This document shows positions 29,482 to 38,938 of a stretch of DNA of 64,000 nucleotides, piece by piece (position 1 is the first letter of the stretch; every line of letters begins with the position of its first letter). The position numbers and the translations under genes were made by a program. The stretch spans positions 806,001 through 870,000 of the forward strand of contig JANSWU010000001.1 in assembly GCA_024743315.1 (NCBI GenBank). Direction: 5' to 3'. The stretch comes from Hyphomonadaceae bacterium. GTDB lineage: Bacteria > Pseudomonadota > Alphaproteobacteria > Caulobacterales > Hyphomonadaceae. The notes beneath the pieces are model-generated. The model was not told the origin of the DNA and ran no database searches. It was given only the letters and a program-made list of their open reading frames with translations.

Positions 29482-30204
29482 TTAAGAACTCTCTGGGATT
29501 GGTTCGCCATCGGCGACGCGGCGTAATATCGATTCTGCGATGAACCAGTCGGATGGTTCATCGATATCCACCGATTCCAGCGCTGGTGTTTCGAACAAGA
29601 TCGGGCGCGTTCCGATCCTGGCATTGGTCGCTTTGAAACTCTGATAAGAAAACAGATAGCCGACGGAGTTTTCCTCAAGATAAGGCGGCAGATCTTGCGT
29701 TCGGATCAAATTGTTTGGGTCATGATTAATCGGCTTTCCACCTGGCGTATAGAACCGTGTTTGATGGCGATTAACCGCGAACAGAGAATCGCATTCCCCC
29801 TTAGATTCGCCCTTTAGAAAAGATTGCAGCATTGTCTGTACCGTCTGGCGCGACAAGAGAGGATTGGTTGTGTGCGTCATAAAGTAAAAGTCAGCCGGGA
29901 CGTTCTCAATATCGTCTTCCAAGACCAGATTCATGGAGACGAAGTCGCCGCAAATCTCTGGTTTCCGGTCGCGAATCATAACTTTGCCGTTATAGTCGCC
30001 ATCCGTAAGACCGTTGTCCGCCAATATGTACCTCGCATCTGTGTTAATCACGACTTGGTCGATTTCTTCAATCGAGCAAAGTGTGTCCAAGATCCACCGG
30101 AAGAGTGGTTTCCCCGCGATGTCTCTGAAATTCTTGGACTTAACACGAGCGCTATGAGCCTTCATGGGCAAAAGCGCCACGACGCGCATTTTCGATGCTG
30201 TCAC
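29482..30204 (-). CDS. Acylneuraminate cytidylyltransferase-like CMP-sugar synthetase
   Basis: The 240-residue protein has LPMKAHSARVKSKNFRDIAGKPL, the CTP-binding loop of NeuA/KdsB-type enzymes. It also has VINTDARY, FMTHTTNP and the metal/substrate end motif SVDIDEPSDW. The start is a GTG at 30204 preceded by AAGGA. It should transfer CMP to a 2-keto sugar acid. No neuB (nonulosonate synthase) is in the window, and a separate kdsB exists at 46652, so the substrate here is not simply KDO. Confidence 0.87.
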   Translation of the reverse strand: MTASKMRVVALLPMKAHSARVKSKNFRDIAGKPLFRWILDTLCSIEEIDQVVINTDARYILADNGLTDGDYNGKVMIRDRKPEICGDFVSMNLVLEDDIENVPADFYFMTHTTNPLLSRQTVQTMLQSFLKGESKGECDSLFAVNRHQTRFYTPGGKPINHDPNNLIRTQDLPPYLEENSVGYLFSYQSFKATNARIGTRPILFETPALESVDIDEPSDWFIAESILRRVADGEPIPESS

Positions 30205-30219
30205 GGTAATTGGTCCTTA

Positions 30220-31221
30220 TTAGACTGATAAGTTGGATTTGCCGTTGATAGTACGTTCGGATGGCGCGGGCCTATGGCGCTCACGCGTGCCTTTCGTCGG
30301 GCGAGGATAGTAGTAACGTTCTTTCTGTTCGCGCGACAAAACACGGTGTTCATTGTGGCCTTTATATGTGCCCCAATATTGCATCAATCGGAACGTTAGA
30401 ATTTCGAACGCGGAGCGCGCGAAAACACCTTTCTTCACCGATACCGAAAAATCGTGAGAAACGCTGGCAAAAAAGTAACGCAAGAAATCGAAAATGTGGA
30501 AGTGCACTTCCGGCATGATTTCTCTCAAGGTCAACGCTTCGCGATAATATCTTCGTTTGGTCTGCTGGAAGCTCTCTTCGTGAATATGGATTACCGGGGC
30601 ATCAGAAACATAGCCGATCGTTCCACCGTCTTTCACGATTTCTTTCGCGAGGACCATATCCTCCAAGCCCGTGACGGCTTCGTCGAACTTGTACTTTTCC
30701 CAAATCGCTGCCGGAATCGCGGCGTTCGCATTGTTTGCGAAGAATCCATCTTGGGGGATGGCGCTATCGTCTGGGTAATATTGCGAGAAGATTTGATGTT
30801 CCGAGAAGCGCGTGACTTCGTGGCCGATTTGCTTGCCATAAGCGTATTGCACTTGGCCGGTTTTAATAGGCTCAATAAGATTGGCTAACCAATGTTGAGA
30901 ATCCGGAATACAATGGGCTGAGATGAAAACCAGAAACTCTCCTTCAGCCGCCCTGCAACCGTAGTTGAGGGAGCGCCCAAACGTAAAATCTGATTTTTTG
31001 ATGTGTACAATCTTGCACCCAAACTGTTTGGCAATTTCCAGCGTACGGTCAGTAGATCCTGAATCCACCAAAATGAGCTCGACATCCATGTCGTCTAGCT
31101 CCTGCGCTTGGCAGGCCGTTAGCGCTTGCGCAAACCACTTTTCTTCGTTGAGCGCTCGAAAGATAATGCTTACTTTTTGGGTCACGGAATCACTTTGATC
31201 GCGGGTTTCGTTGCTACCCAC
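30220..31221 (-). CDS. GT2-family glycosyltransferase, rhamnosyltransferase-like
   Basis: The 333-residue protein has KVSIIFRALNEEKWF, VDSGSTDRT and FTFGRSLNYGCRAAEGEFLVFISAHC, written here as short pieces of one GT-A domain. The C-terminal half ends in a basic tail. The start at GTG 31221 has no clear RBS and GTG 31185 is an alternative. The dTDP-rhamnose genes at 17908-20329 fit a rhamnosyltransferase role, but the donor is inferred. It lies 95 bases downstream of the giant fusion gene. Confidence 0.88.
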   Translation of the reverse strand: MGSNETRDQSDSVTQKVSIIFRALNEEKWFAQALTACQAQELDDMDVELILVDSGSTDRTLEIAKQFGCKIVHIKKSDFTFGRSLNYGCRAAEGEFLVFISAHCIPDSQHWLANLIEPIKTGQVQYAYGKQIGHEVTRFSEHQIFSQYYPDDSAIPQDGFFANNANAAIPAAIWEKYKFDEAVTGLEDMVLAKEIVKDGGTIGYVSDAPVIHIHEESFQQTKRRYYREALTLREIMPEVHFHIFDFLRYFFASVSHDFSVSVKKGVFARSAFEILTFRLMQYWGTYKGHNEHRVLSREQKERYYYPRPTKGTRERHRPAPSERTINGKSNLSV

Positions 31222-31316
31222 ATATGGAGCAGAATCGAGTTATAAGCCAGCCCGATCAATCAAACAATTGGCTGCTGTGTCAACTAGGTCAAGCCATTCG
31301 CGATTTGCGTTTGAGC

Positions 31317-34300
31317 CTACCAATCAAAGTCTTTTGCGTAGCCCGCATCGATCAGGGCCTGACCGTATCGTTCTTTGAACGTATCCCTAATGAGCGTCGT
31401 AAATACCTGTCTCCAGGGTCGGCTCTGCGGATTGCTGTAGGTCGCCTCAAAATTGATCCCTGCAATCGTTGGAACCTGCAAAAACTCAGATATGGTTGCT
31501 AAGTGTGCGCTCGGGGTCTCCCGAAACTCTTCCAATTTTATGGTCAATACCTTGTCGTCGTCAAAAGACCCGAAGAGCTGATTGTCCAGTATGTCCTTAG
31601 AGATATTGTTCAATTCATACATCAGCCCATCTTCAATCGATAACTCGTTCAGGAGCGGCTTGTCTTGCACCAATTGATCCCAAACCCAGCCCGCCTCATG
31701 GCTTTCGGCAATGTGGTCACCCTTATGATGAAAGTAATTGGACACTAAAACTTGTCGCGGGTCTCTCAACACACGTATTCCCCGCCAATCGTCGCCAGCC
31801 GTGCGATTGATTTTGTCTAATGAGCGGGACGATGCGTTTGCAAACAGAACGATTTCACGCCCGTGTTCGCCAAGCTCCGAAAAGTCGATATTGCACATAT
31901 CGAGGTCATCGGCACGAGAATAATGGAATGGTGGATCCTTGATCTCATATCTGCGAACGTTTGCGCCGGTTGTTTCTGCGACTTGTCCGAAGACGTGATT
32001 TCGGAAGAATCGAGATGCACATTTATGATGTCCAAAGAACACAATTACGTTCGGTGGATCGGGATATAGAAGCTGTCCGATTTGTTGCTCGTTCTTTGAT
32101 AACCGCTCGGAAATTAATCCCGTAGAAAACGCGACTTTATTCAGTTTGTGTCGTGTTGATTGATGGGCCGTGTCCAATTTTTCAGCTTCTGTTGCAAGCT
32201 GAGAAACCCGATTAATCGTCCCATCAATTTCTTCTCGGATGTGTTGTTTGGCTTTAGCAACGTCTTGCTCAAGGCTTTGTGACAGAGCCTTCTCTGTGCT
32301 CAAAACCTCCAGTTGAAGAGTTGATTTGAGGTCATCGTTACTTGCCAGCACGGCATCGATTCTAGCGCCAAACTCTTGTTCGAACTCAACGACTTTGTTG
32401 TTTTGCGTGTCAATCGTTTCCGAGATTTCCGATAGAACCCGATTGAGCTCTTCCAGATCCTTGCTTTGTTGCGCTAAGTCCTTGCGCTGTTGTTCTAAGT
32501 CCTTGCGCTGTTGTTCTAAGTGCCTGCTTTGCCGATCTAAATCTCTCGAGATCGCTTGCTTGATGTCGAGAGCTGACCGTTTAAACGATTCCTCTAGGAG
32601 CGATTGTCTATCGGCGGAGTGAGACTGTTTTTTCTCAAGATTTCCAATCGTTTGCTTCGTGGATTGTTCAGCCGCTCTTTGTCTCGACTCGAGTCGAGCC
32701 AACAGCATGTTCATGCGCCGATGATCGGTCTGAACATTTGAAAACTGGTTGGTTGCTTTCGCGAGATTTTCACGGCTCGCGTTCACCTGGTGCTGGTGTA
32801 ACTGTTGAAGCTGTTGCGAGAGTGTTGCGGCACTCCGGTACGCTCTGAACGCGACATAGCAAAGCCCCAAAAAAATGCCGATGACCGCGGTCATCAATAG
32901 AATGGTCGCGCGATGCGTCTCCATTTGGGGTTGGAAGCTAATGGCGATCAGCCCAATCAACACAATTAGACTCGGTACCCAAAAATAAACGCGCTTCAAA
33001 ACCCCAACAGATGCACGCCTTAGAATTTGAAGAACGGAAAACAATCGAGGCGATCGTCTGAGAATTTTCTCACCGAATTCAGCATAGAAGGGTCGCTTCA
33101 ACGCAGGCTGAGCTGCTTTGGGTTGAATTTGAGCTGCTGCAGGTTGAATTTCAGGGCGTTTAACCTTGGTCTGCGGCGTGGCGGTTTTCTGGGGTGGTGC
33201 CACATTCTGTGATTTGCTGGCCTTGGGGGCAGTGTGCCGTTTCGCAGATTTTGAAAATGCGCTTTGCAGTTTTTCAATGCCTGGGTCCTCACGGAACGCG
33301 AGCAAGTTCCCCCATGAATTGGATGGGATATCGATGCCGGGATACGCCGTAACGCGGCGCCAATCATGCGCTACTCCATACCGAATGATCGGATGCCATT
33401 CACTGACATAGACGGTATATCCCCTTGCTCTGAGATAATCCGCGATATCCTGCCAGGTGTGACCCATAGGGACGGTCTTATAGTCTTCGTATTCACACTC
33501 GATGACCTCAGGCTTGATACGATCCCAGGGAACGCCTTTGAGCACAGAGAAATCGAATCCTTCAACGTCAATTTTGAGGAAATCGATTTTTGAAATTTTA
33601 TACTCTTCAACGATGTGCTCAATGGTCGTTACTTGGACCGTATTCGACTTTTCATGAGATTCTCGGAACGCGTGCAAACCACTGATGCCAGAGCTTTCCT
33701 CTGAAGTAAAAAAGGCAACACCTTCGTTCGGTTGGTCGCTTACGGCTCGAGGATCGATGGTTAGGTTTGAGCGATCGCCGAACTTTTTCCGAAGGTGGTT
33801 TTCACGATTATCTATGTCCGGTTCGAAGCAATGAACTCGCCAATTTCGATTCACAAAATGCTTAGCACTATGGCCCCTGTGGGCGCCAACATCCAACATT
33901 ATCCGAAGCGTTTTATCATCGGGAAACAGAGTCGAAATGACTTGCGTTTCATCCAGGGTCATGTGCGCGTCACGCTCAAAATCCTTGAGCACCTTCGTCG
34001 CCAAGACAGAATGTAGGTCTTTGCGAGCATAGATCCTTGGATGGGGTCCAATATCAGTGTCGAAGATCTCCCGATCCAACTGCTCAAATTTTGTGCGATT
34101 GGCAGTGTGCCACTGTTTGATTTGGTGTTCAAAGCTTTGGAGATTGTCAGTTGCGGCAGAAACCGATTGCGAAAGCGCTTCTTCAAGTGTGTTGGTTCCG
34201 ACGAGATAAATTTGCTGGAACCCTAAATGTTCCGCCAATTGAATTGCGGCATTGACCTCGGAACTTGGACCCGACAATTCCAGATCCGCATTCTCTGGGT

Positions 34301-35978
34301 CACTACCGACGGTTGCGGAACCTTCTCGGCGTCCGAAATATGAAACGTCTGCACCTTCTCTAATCTGCGTTTTGTTGTCTCTGTGGACGAATAGATGTGA
34401 TCCCGTAATGCTGTTCAGCGAAACGGCGTGCTCCTTCCTTTCCCCCAGATGCTCAATCACAACATAGTCCGGTTTGCCACCTTGTGATCTGAAGTATTCA
34501 GCGTTGCTGCCGGTCACGATTGTGAATTCCGAATCGAGGATGTGCAGGGGTGTGTTTCTCACACTTCTCCCGCTCCCGACTATGAAGACTCGCTTGCCTT
34601 TGAATCTGTCTTTTTGCGAGGCTATCGGCGCAACATAATTGCTGATCGAATTCGACGTCGAGCTCGGCGCTCGCCCTGCAATTGAACGTGAGTTTGGGGT
34701 TACCTGATTGGCTCGTCTTTCTAACGAGTCAGAATATGCATCTTGCATCAATTGTGCGCTCTTTTTCCACGAAAACTCTTTTGCCCGGCGCTCGCCTTTG
34801 GTGCTGAGCCCTTGCGAGACGTGCTCATTTTTCAGGACCGTGGACAGTCCTTTGGCGATCGCATCAATCGATTTGGGGTCGACGCAAATGGCCGCATCTC
34901 CGACCACTTCTTTGAGTGGAGGGCGGTCTGAAGTTATCACGGGCACGCCGCAGCGCATTGCTTCTAAAACGGGAAGCCCAAAGCCCTCGTCCAATGATGG
35001 ATAGCAAAATGCGGACGCATCCGAGTAGAGTGATGGCAAATCTTGATAATCCACATAGCCAGCCTGGATGATCCGTCGCCCAAAGTCGCCAGCACCTTTC
35101 GCTCGCTCAATGATTTCCTCGTAAAGCCAGCCTTTGCTGCCAGCTAGAACAAGGTACACATCTGATAATTGCGCATCCTTTTGCAGTTCAACAAACGCAT
35201 CAATGACCGCACTCATATTCTTGCGCGGTTCAAGCGTATTTACACATAGCACGTAACGGGCATCGTTCGGTATGCCATACTTCGATCTGGTCGTCTGGAG
35301 TATGTCTCGGTCGTGCACTTTCTCAAAATGATCCGAGACGCCGAGCGGGGTGACATAAATCTGATCTTCCCGAATGTTTTTAAAGAAAGCCAGCACATCC
35401 TTTTTAACGGCTTCCGTGCTCACCGTTATTGAGTGTTGAGCTTGTACGGACGAAAGGAGCGTTCGCAGATACTGGCCGAGAGGGTTAGGGTCGCCGTCTG
35501 GCACAAACCAATCTGGGTTTTTCAGCGCTATCAGGTCGTAAACGGTTAGGAATACCTGCGCGCGGGCGTGTTTGGGAAGTGTTTCAGCGCCACGCCAATT
35601 TACATGATAAATGTCGTATTCGCCGGAATTATACAATGCGCTTGGTTGATAGCAGTTTGCAAAATAGTCGTGCACGCTTGTTTGCAGCGAGCTCTGCTCA
35701 AACCGGCTTGAGTGAAGAGCGCTCGTCAGTCTCGGACTGGAAATGGATGTGTCGGAAGCCGACAGCGGAAACTGTTCGAGGCGAATTTTCTGCGTGTCTT
35801 CGATATAGCGAATGGCTTTTCTGTATTGAGATTCCGCAGTGCAAAAATCGACCCGGCCATTGAGCGTATCGTTGAGCGCCAGCCCCATCGCCTCGGTGTG
35901 ATTGTAAATCCCGGTCGGACTCACTCCTGGAGCACAGTGTATGTGTCCAAGCGTGGTAATGTCATAAAGGACGCGCAT
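31317..35978 (-). CDS. Giant fusion: GT4 glycosyltransferase + MptE/DUF115-like + FkbM methyltransferase + TM hairpin + coiled coil + sulfotransferase
   Basis: The 1553 residues read as one frame from ATG 35978 (AGGA upstream). Residues 1-420 are a GT4 domain (EPRKNM 250, EGFGLPVLEA 331). Residues 458-645 are MptE/DUF115-like (IVGSGRS 466, LAEHLGFQQIYLVGTN 581). Residues 690-895 are an FkbM methyltransferase (MLDVGAHRGH 694, CFEPD 717, FLKIDVEGFDF 800). Residues 905-962 are a Pro/Ala/Lys linker. TM helices lie at 1000-1016 and 1024-1046, and a coiled coil at about 1050-1300. Residues 1308-1553 are a PAPS sulfotransferase (GHHKCASRFFRN 1316, RVLRDPRQVLVSNYF 1402). The short TM loop puts both enzymatic ends in the cytosol. 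Confidence 0.9.
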   Translation of the reverse strand: MRVLYDITTLGHIHCAPGVSPTGIYNHTEAMGLALNDTLNGRVDFCTAESQYRKAIRYIEDTQKIRLEQFPLSASDTSISSPRLTSALHSSRFEQSSLQTSVHDYFANCYQPSALYNSGEYDIYHVNWRGAETLPKHARAQVFLTVYDLIALKNPDWFVPDGDPNPLGQYLRTLLSSVQAQHSITVSTEAVKKDVLAFFKNIREDQIYVTPLGVSDHFEKVHDRDILQTTRSKYGIPNDARYVLCVNTLEPRKNMSAVIDAFVELQKDAQLSDVYLVLAGSKGWLYEEIIERAKGAGDFGRRIIQAGYVDYQDLPSLYSDASAFCYPSLDEGFGLPVLEAMRCGVPVITSDRPPLKEVVGDAAICVDPKSIDAIAKGLSTVLKNEHVSQGLSTKGERRAKEFSWKKSAQLMQDAYSDSLERRANQVTPNSRSIAGRAPSSTSNSISNYVAPIASQKDRFKGKRVFIVGSGRSVRNTPLHILDSEFTIVTGSNAEYFRSQGGKPDYVVIEHLGERKEHAVSLNSITGSHLFVHRDNKTQIREGADVSYFGRREGSATVGSDPENADLELSGPSSEVNAAIQLAEHLGFQQIYLVGTNTLEEALSQSVSAATDNLQSFEHQIKQWHTANRTKFEQLDREIFDTDIGPHPRIYARKDLHSVLATKVLKDFERDAHMTLDETQVISTLFPDDKTLRIMLDVGAHRGHSAKHFVNRNWRVHCFEPDIDNRENHLRKKFGDRSNLTIDPRAVSDQPNEGVAFFTSEESSGISGLHAFRESHEKSNTVQVTTIEHIVEEYKISKIDFLKIDVEGFDFSVLKGVPWDRIKPEVIECEYEDYKTVPMGHTWQDIADYLRARGYTVYVSEWHPIIRYGVAHDWRRVTAYPGIDIPSNSWGNLLAFREDPGIEKLQSAFSKSAKRHTAPKASKSQNVAPPQKTATPQTKVKRPEIQPAAAQIQPKAAQPALKRPFYAEFGEKILRRSPRLFSVLQILRRASVGVLKRVYFWVPSLIVLIGLIAISFQPQMETHRATILLMTAVIGIFLGLCYVAFRAYRSAATLSQQLQQLHQHQVNASRENLAKATNQFSNVQTDHRRMNMLLARLESRQRAAEQSTKQTIGNLEKKQSHSADRQSLLEESFKRSALDIKQAISRDLDRQSRHLEQQRKDLEQQRKDLAQQSKDLEELNRVLSEISETIDTQNNKVVEFEQEFGARIDAVLASNDDLKSTLQLEVLSTEKALSQSLEQDVAKAKQHIREEIDGTINRVSQLATEAEKLDTAHQSTRHKLNKVAFSTGLISERLSKNEQQIGQLLYPDPPNVIVFFGHHKCASRFFRNHVFGQVAETTGANVRRYEIKDPPFHYSRADDLDMCNIDFSELGEHGREIVLFANASSRSLDKINRTAGDDWRGIRVLRDPRQVLVSNYFHHKGDHIAESHEAGWVWDQLVQDKPLLNELSIEDGLMYELNNISKDILDNQLFGSFDDDKVLTIKLEEFRETPSAHLATISEFLQVPTIAGINFEATYSNPQSRPWRQVFTTLIRDTFKERYGQALIDAGYAKDFDW
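32461..32544 (-). repeat. 21-base tandem repeat encoding coiled-coil heptads
   Basis: Four consecutive 21-base units lie at 32461-32481, 32482-32502, 32503-32523 and 32524-32544. The middle two are identical except for one base, and the outer two are diverged. On the minus strand each encodes seven residues of the type QQRKDLE, repeated at about residues 1150-1177 of the giant fusion protein. This is heptad periodicity of the coiled coil at DNA level and a possible slippage site that would change the coil length in frame. Confidence 0.9.
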
Positions 35979-35987
35979 GTGTGTATC

Positions 35988-37520
35988 CTAGAAGAGTGAG
36001 TTAAAGTCGACGCGCTGGACTTGATCTAATTCTCCTCCGACCGTGGCATTAAGCAGTTTCCCGCCGCGTTGTTCGATGTAGGAGGCCGCGCGAGCAAACC
36101 CAATTTTCATATCTCGCACGTTGGGGCTATGCCATTTTTTTCCAGCGCCAAAATACCGCGGGTCAAAATGGTTTTGGTCATCGTCCTTGGTGCTTTCAAG
36201 GTTTAGCTTTACGCCGTCGCCGAAGATATCTTCTCCAGATTGCACAACTGTTTTAGGTACGCTGTACGAGACATCTGTTCCGATTAGGTAAATCTCGCGA
36301 AAGCCCATGAAGAATGCAAGCTCAATCGCCATTGTCGCGATGGTGCCACCGCCCCCGAAGCCAGTGAAAGGCACAGTGGGCTCGAAGCAAGACTCAAACC
36401 CGTCATAAAATCCTTTGGTGTGGTGCCAATAATGGTTCGGTTTTTCCCCCAGAAGTTTCTTGTATCGGGCTGAGAAGAACTTGTACTCAATATCAAGATT
36501 TGCAAATTCCTCTTGATTATCAGGGACAACCCTCACATCAAATGCTGTGAAGAATGTTGGTCGCCAGCTCACGCGCTCAAAGAGCAGGGATATTCGGTTC
36601 AGGCCGAAAACAAATTCACCCTCAAGCTTTTCAAGCGGGGTTTTATTGAGGCTTGGCCCATTCCCCATGACGAAAATTCGCTCGCCCGAAAACTTGTTTT
36701 GAAGCGAAGTTAAGCGGTCAATGTCTATCAAAGTAAGAGGCTCTCCGGTGACCGGAGTGAAAATGGGTTTCGTGGCTTTCGTGCGTTCTTGTCTGAGGAT
36801 TTCGGCGAATGCATCTATGAAACTGGTTTGGGCATCCGAAGGGAAGAGGCTTATCGACTTGGATTGGTACCAATACAATGGCTCGGTCGTCGAGCGATTG
36901 ATGAGTCGAAATCCTATGCGACATGTATCGGATTTTTCTGAAAGATCGATTTCGGTATTTGCAAATCGATTAAAACCTGGCTCGAGGGCTGTATGATTTA
37001 AGATTATGCCCGAATCCAGATCGCAAATCTCAATTAAATCATTGCTTTCGGAGACTTTGTCATACTCTGAGGTTATGAGGTATTTACAACCAGGAGCGAG
37101 TGTCAATTGGCCGAATTCAACCACCTCTTGCTCTGAATCCCCGACGCATGGGGTCACCTCAATTCGCTGCACAAACTTTCCATCGATGAGGGTGGAATCA
37201 ACATCGGTCTCGCTGGGCAAAAGCGTTGATATCATTTTTGCTTCCGCACTCGCTTTGGACTTGGCGAGGTCTATGGCGCCGGCGACAAGCTCATAATCTT
37301 CCGGGGACCATGACCTGGAAATGCGGTCAAAGTTTTCGACCAAAGTCAAAACGGCAATGGTCTTTTCCGAACTCGTGGCAGAATCGTCGGTAATGCGCGA
37401 AAGCAGAAATCTGCCCCAATCGTTCTCGCCGCCAGATTTAAAAATCGATAACCGTTGATTTGTGATGTCTGAATTCAGCGCATGGTCGTGTGTTGATCTT
37501 CTATCTTCATTTACTGTCAT
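35988..37520 (-). CDS. MptE/DUF115-like glycan protein with N-terminal beta domain
   Basis: The start at ATG 37520 follows GGAAA at 37526-37530 and gives 510 residues. Residues about 115-228 form a predicted beta-sandwich-like region. Residues 278-500 are the MptE/DUF115-like domain with VMGNGPSLNKTP (284-295) and ELAFFMGFREIYLIGTD (400-416). DUF115 proteins include the Maf flagellin-glycosylation enzymes, and the GNGPSL motif is also found in GT42 sialyltransferases. The gene ends 9 bases before the giant fusion gene, which carries a related domain. No TM helix is evident. Activity unproven. Confidence 0.82.
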   Translation of the reverse strand: MTVNEDRRSTHDHALNSDITNQRLSIFKSGGENDWGRFLLSRITDDSATSSEKTIAVLTLVENFDRISRSWSPEDYELVAGAIDLAKSKASAEAKMISTLLPSETDVDSTLIDGKFVQRIEVTPCVGDSEQEVVEFGQLTLAPGCKYLITSEYDKVSESNDLIEICDLDSGIILNHTALEPGFNRFANTEIDLSEKSDTCRIGFRLINRSTTEPLYWYQSKSISLFPSDAQTSFIDAFAEILRQERTKATKPIFTPVTGEPLTLIDIDRLTSLQNKFSGERIFVMGNGPSLNKTPLEKLEGEFVFGLNRISLLFERVSWRPTFFTAFDVRVVPDNQEEFANLDIEYKFFSARYKKLLGEKPNHYWHHTKGFYDGFESCFEPTVPFTGFGGGGTIATMAIELAFFMGFREIYLIGTDVSYSVPKTVVQSGEDIFGDGVKLNLESTKDDDQNHFDPRYFGAGKKWHSPNVRDMKIGFARAASYIEQRGGKLLNATVGGELDQVQRVDFNSLF

Positions 37521-37566
37521 CTTAATTTCCAATCCGGTCACACTGGTTCTCAGTGCCGCTATTCTT

Positions 37567-38709
37567 CTAAAAGTAACCCAGAACTGACCCGTCAACATCA
37601 ATATGCATTTTCGGCAGGGGCGCTCCGCGAGACAATGACTCAATCACAGTATTCCAGAGCTCAGCCGTCCGCGACCAAGTCGCATCATTTATCTTTTCTC
37701 TGGCGCGTTTGTTTCGCTCGAACCATTGAGCTGGCTGGCTTTCGCATAAAGTAGTGATGGCAGACTGCACATCAGCAATATTGTGAGCATCAAACCAAAT
37801 CACTTCCGCGCTCACAGATCTGAGATGCATTTTTGCCGCTTCGATTGAATTTATCGCCACAGGTTTTCCTGCAGCAATTGCCTCCAGTGCGACATAGGCG
37901 CCTCCTTCTGCAAGAGAAGGAATAATCACTCCATCACATTGGTGATATTGCTTTATGAGCTCACCATTGGCCAGTCTTCCAAGAAACGAGATCCGGTCAG
38001 CGACGCCAAACTCGTCGATGAGGCTGAAGAGCTCCTTTGAAAAATTGGAGTCTGAATCGGTGCCTGTGCATAGGATTTCGAACTCCGGCGCAGCATCCCC
38101 GAACCGGCTAATCGCTTGTATTAGCGCCTTGTGGTTTTTGTGCTCCTGAAGCTGCGCTGGATAGAGGAGAGTCTTACGCCCTGTTTTGTTAACAAAGCTC
38201 GCGGTCTTGAATGTCGTATCAAGCATCAGCGGGCTGGGTGTCAGATACAGGTGACTCAGTTTAATCTGGGCGATGTGCTCCACGCCATAGAATGTTCTTG
38301 GAAAGTGGGTCATCACGACCGACGCTTTGGTGAGGTCTTCTTTGAACTGACGTTGGAGGCGTTCTGCGTTTGGGTATTTCCATGGGATATCAAAAGCATG
38401 GGTGTCATGGCAGATCATTATCGAGGTGTCGCAAATTTCGGAGCGCTGGAAATGATGGGGCAGAATTTCAATCGCGTTCCGGCCCTCGGCTTCGCTGCTG
38501 CGTCGGGCTTCGTCCATCGAGATAATCGAATGAGCGTGGTCTTTTAGGAGATCAACAGATGAGTTGCGTTCAATCGCGTCAATGTCTTTCGCAACGAAGA
38601 TAATCTCGTGTCGAAGCCTCAGCTGTGCGCAGATCTGCAATAAGAAATGCGGCACGCCTAATGCGTTGCCAAATGAGGTTTTGCTGCAATTGACGAATAG
38701 CTTTGCCAT
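37567..38709 (-). CDS. GT4-family glycosyltransferase
   Basis: The 380-residue protein starts at ATG 38709 (AKLFVNCSKTSFGNALG) and has LLYPAQLQEHKNHKALIQAI as the GT4 interdomain linker near residue 180. The donor-site signature is written SLAEGGAYVALEAIAAGKPVAI near residue 273, with Glu-x7-Glu spacing. It is the first gene of the leftward operon; 46 bases separate it from the DUF115-like gene. The donor and acceptor are unknown. Confidence 0.9.
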   Translation of the reverse strand: MAKLFVNCSKTSFGNALGVPHFLLQICAQLRLRHEIIFVAKDIDAIERNSSVDLLKDHAHSIISMDEARRSSEAEGRNAIEILPHHFQRSEICDTSIMICHDTHAFDIPWKYPNAERLQRQFKEDLTKASVVMTHFPRTFYGVEHIAQIKLSHLYLTPSPLMLDTTFKTASFVNKTGRKTLLYPAQLQEHKNHKALIQAISRFGDAAPEFEILCTGTDSDSNFSKELFSLIDEFGVADRISFLGRLANGELIKQYHQCDGVIIPSLAEGGAYVALEAIAAGKPVAINSIEAAKMHLRSVSAEVIWFDAHNIADVQSAITTLCESQPAQWFERNKRAREKINDATWSRTAELWNTVIESLSRGAPLPKMHIDVDGSVLGYF

Positions 38710-38938
38710 GTTGTCCCGAAGCGCTAGAGTCTAAAACCATAATTGGCGCCGTTTCCGTGCCGGGTTCTGAAAGCGCAAACCTTCAATGCTTTCAACCATT
38801 CTACTGGGTAATTTCGAGCTTTTTTTTGCATCGCTGTAAATTGGGCAACCAATGGCTTCGTTGGGTCCTTTTGCGGTCGCTACAGACAGTTGCATCGCAG
38901 AGACCGATTTTTCTTGTTAAGCGAATGCGTCAACGATA
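38710..38938. promoter_or_regulatory. Divergent intergenic region of the glycan island
   Basis: These 229 bases lie between the starts of the leftward GT4 operon and the rightward DUF115/ABC-transporter genes, so both promoters must be here. The stretch is AT-rich, holds a T8 tract at 38820-38827, and has the 9-mer TTGCATCGC twice (38826-38834 and 38890-38898). I cannot assign -35/-10 boxes with confidence, and no small ORF with a convincing RBS is present. Confidence 0.5.
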
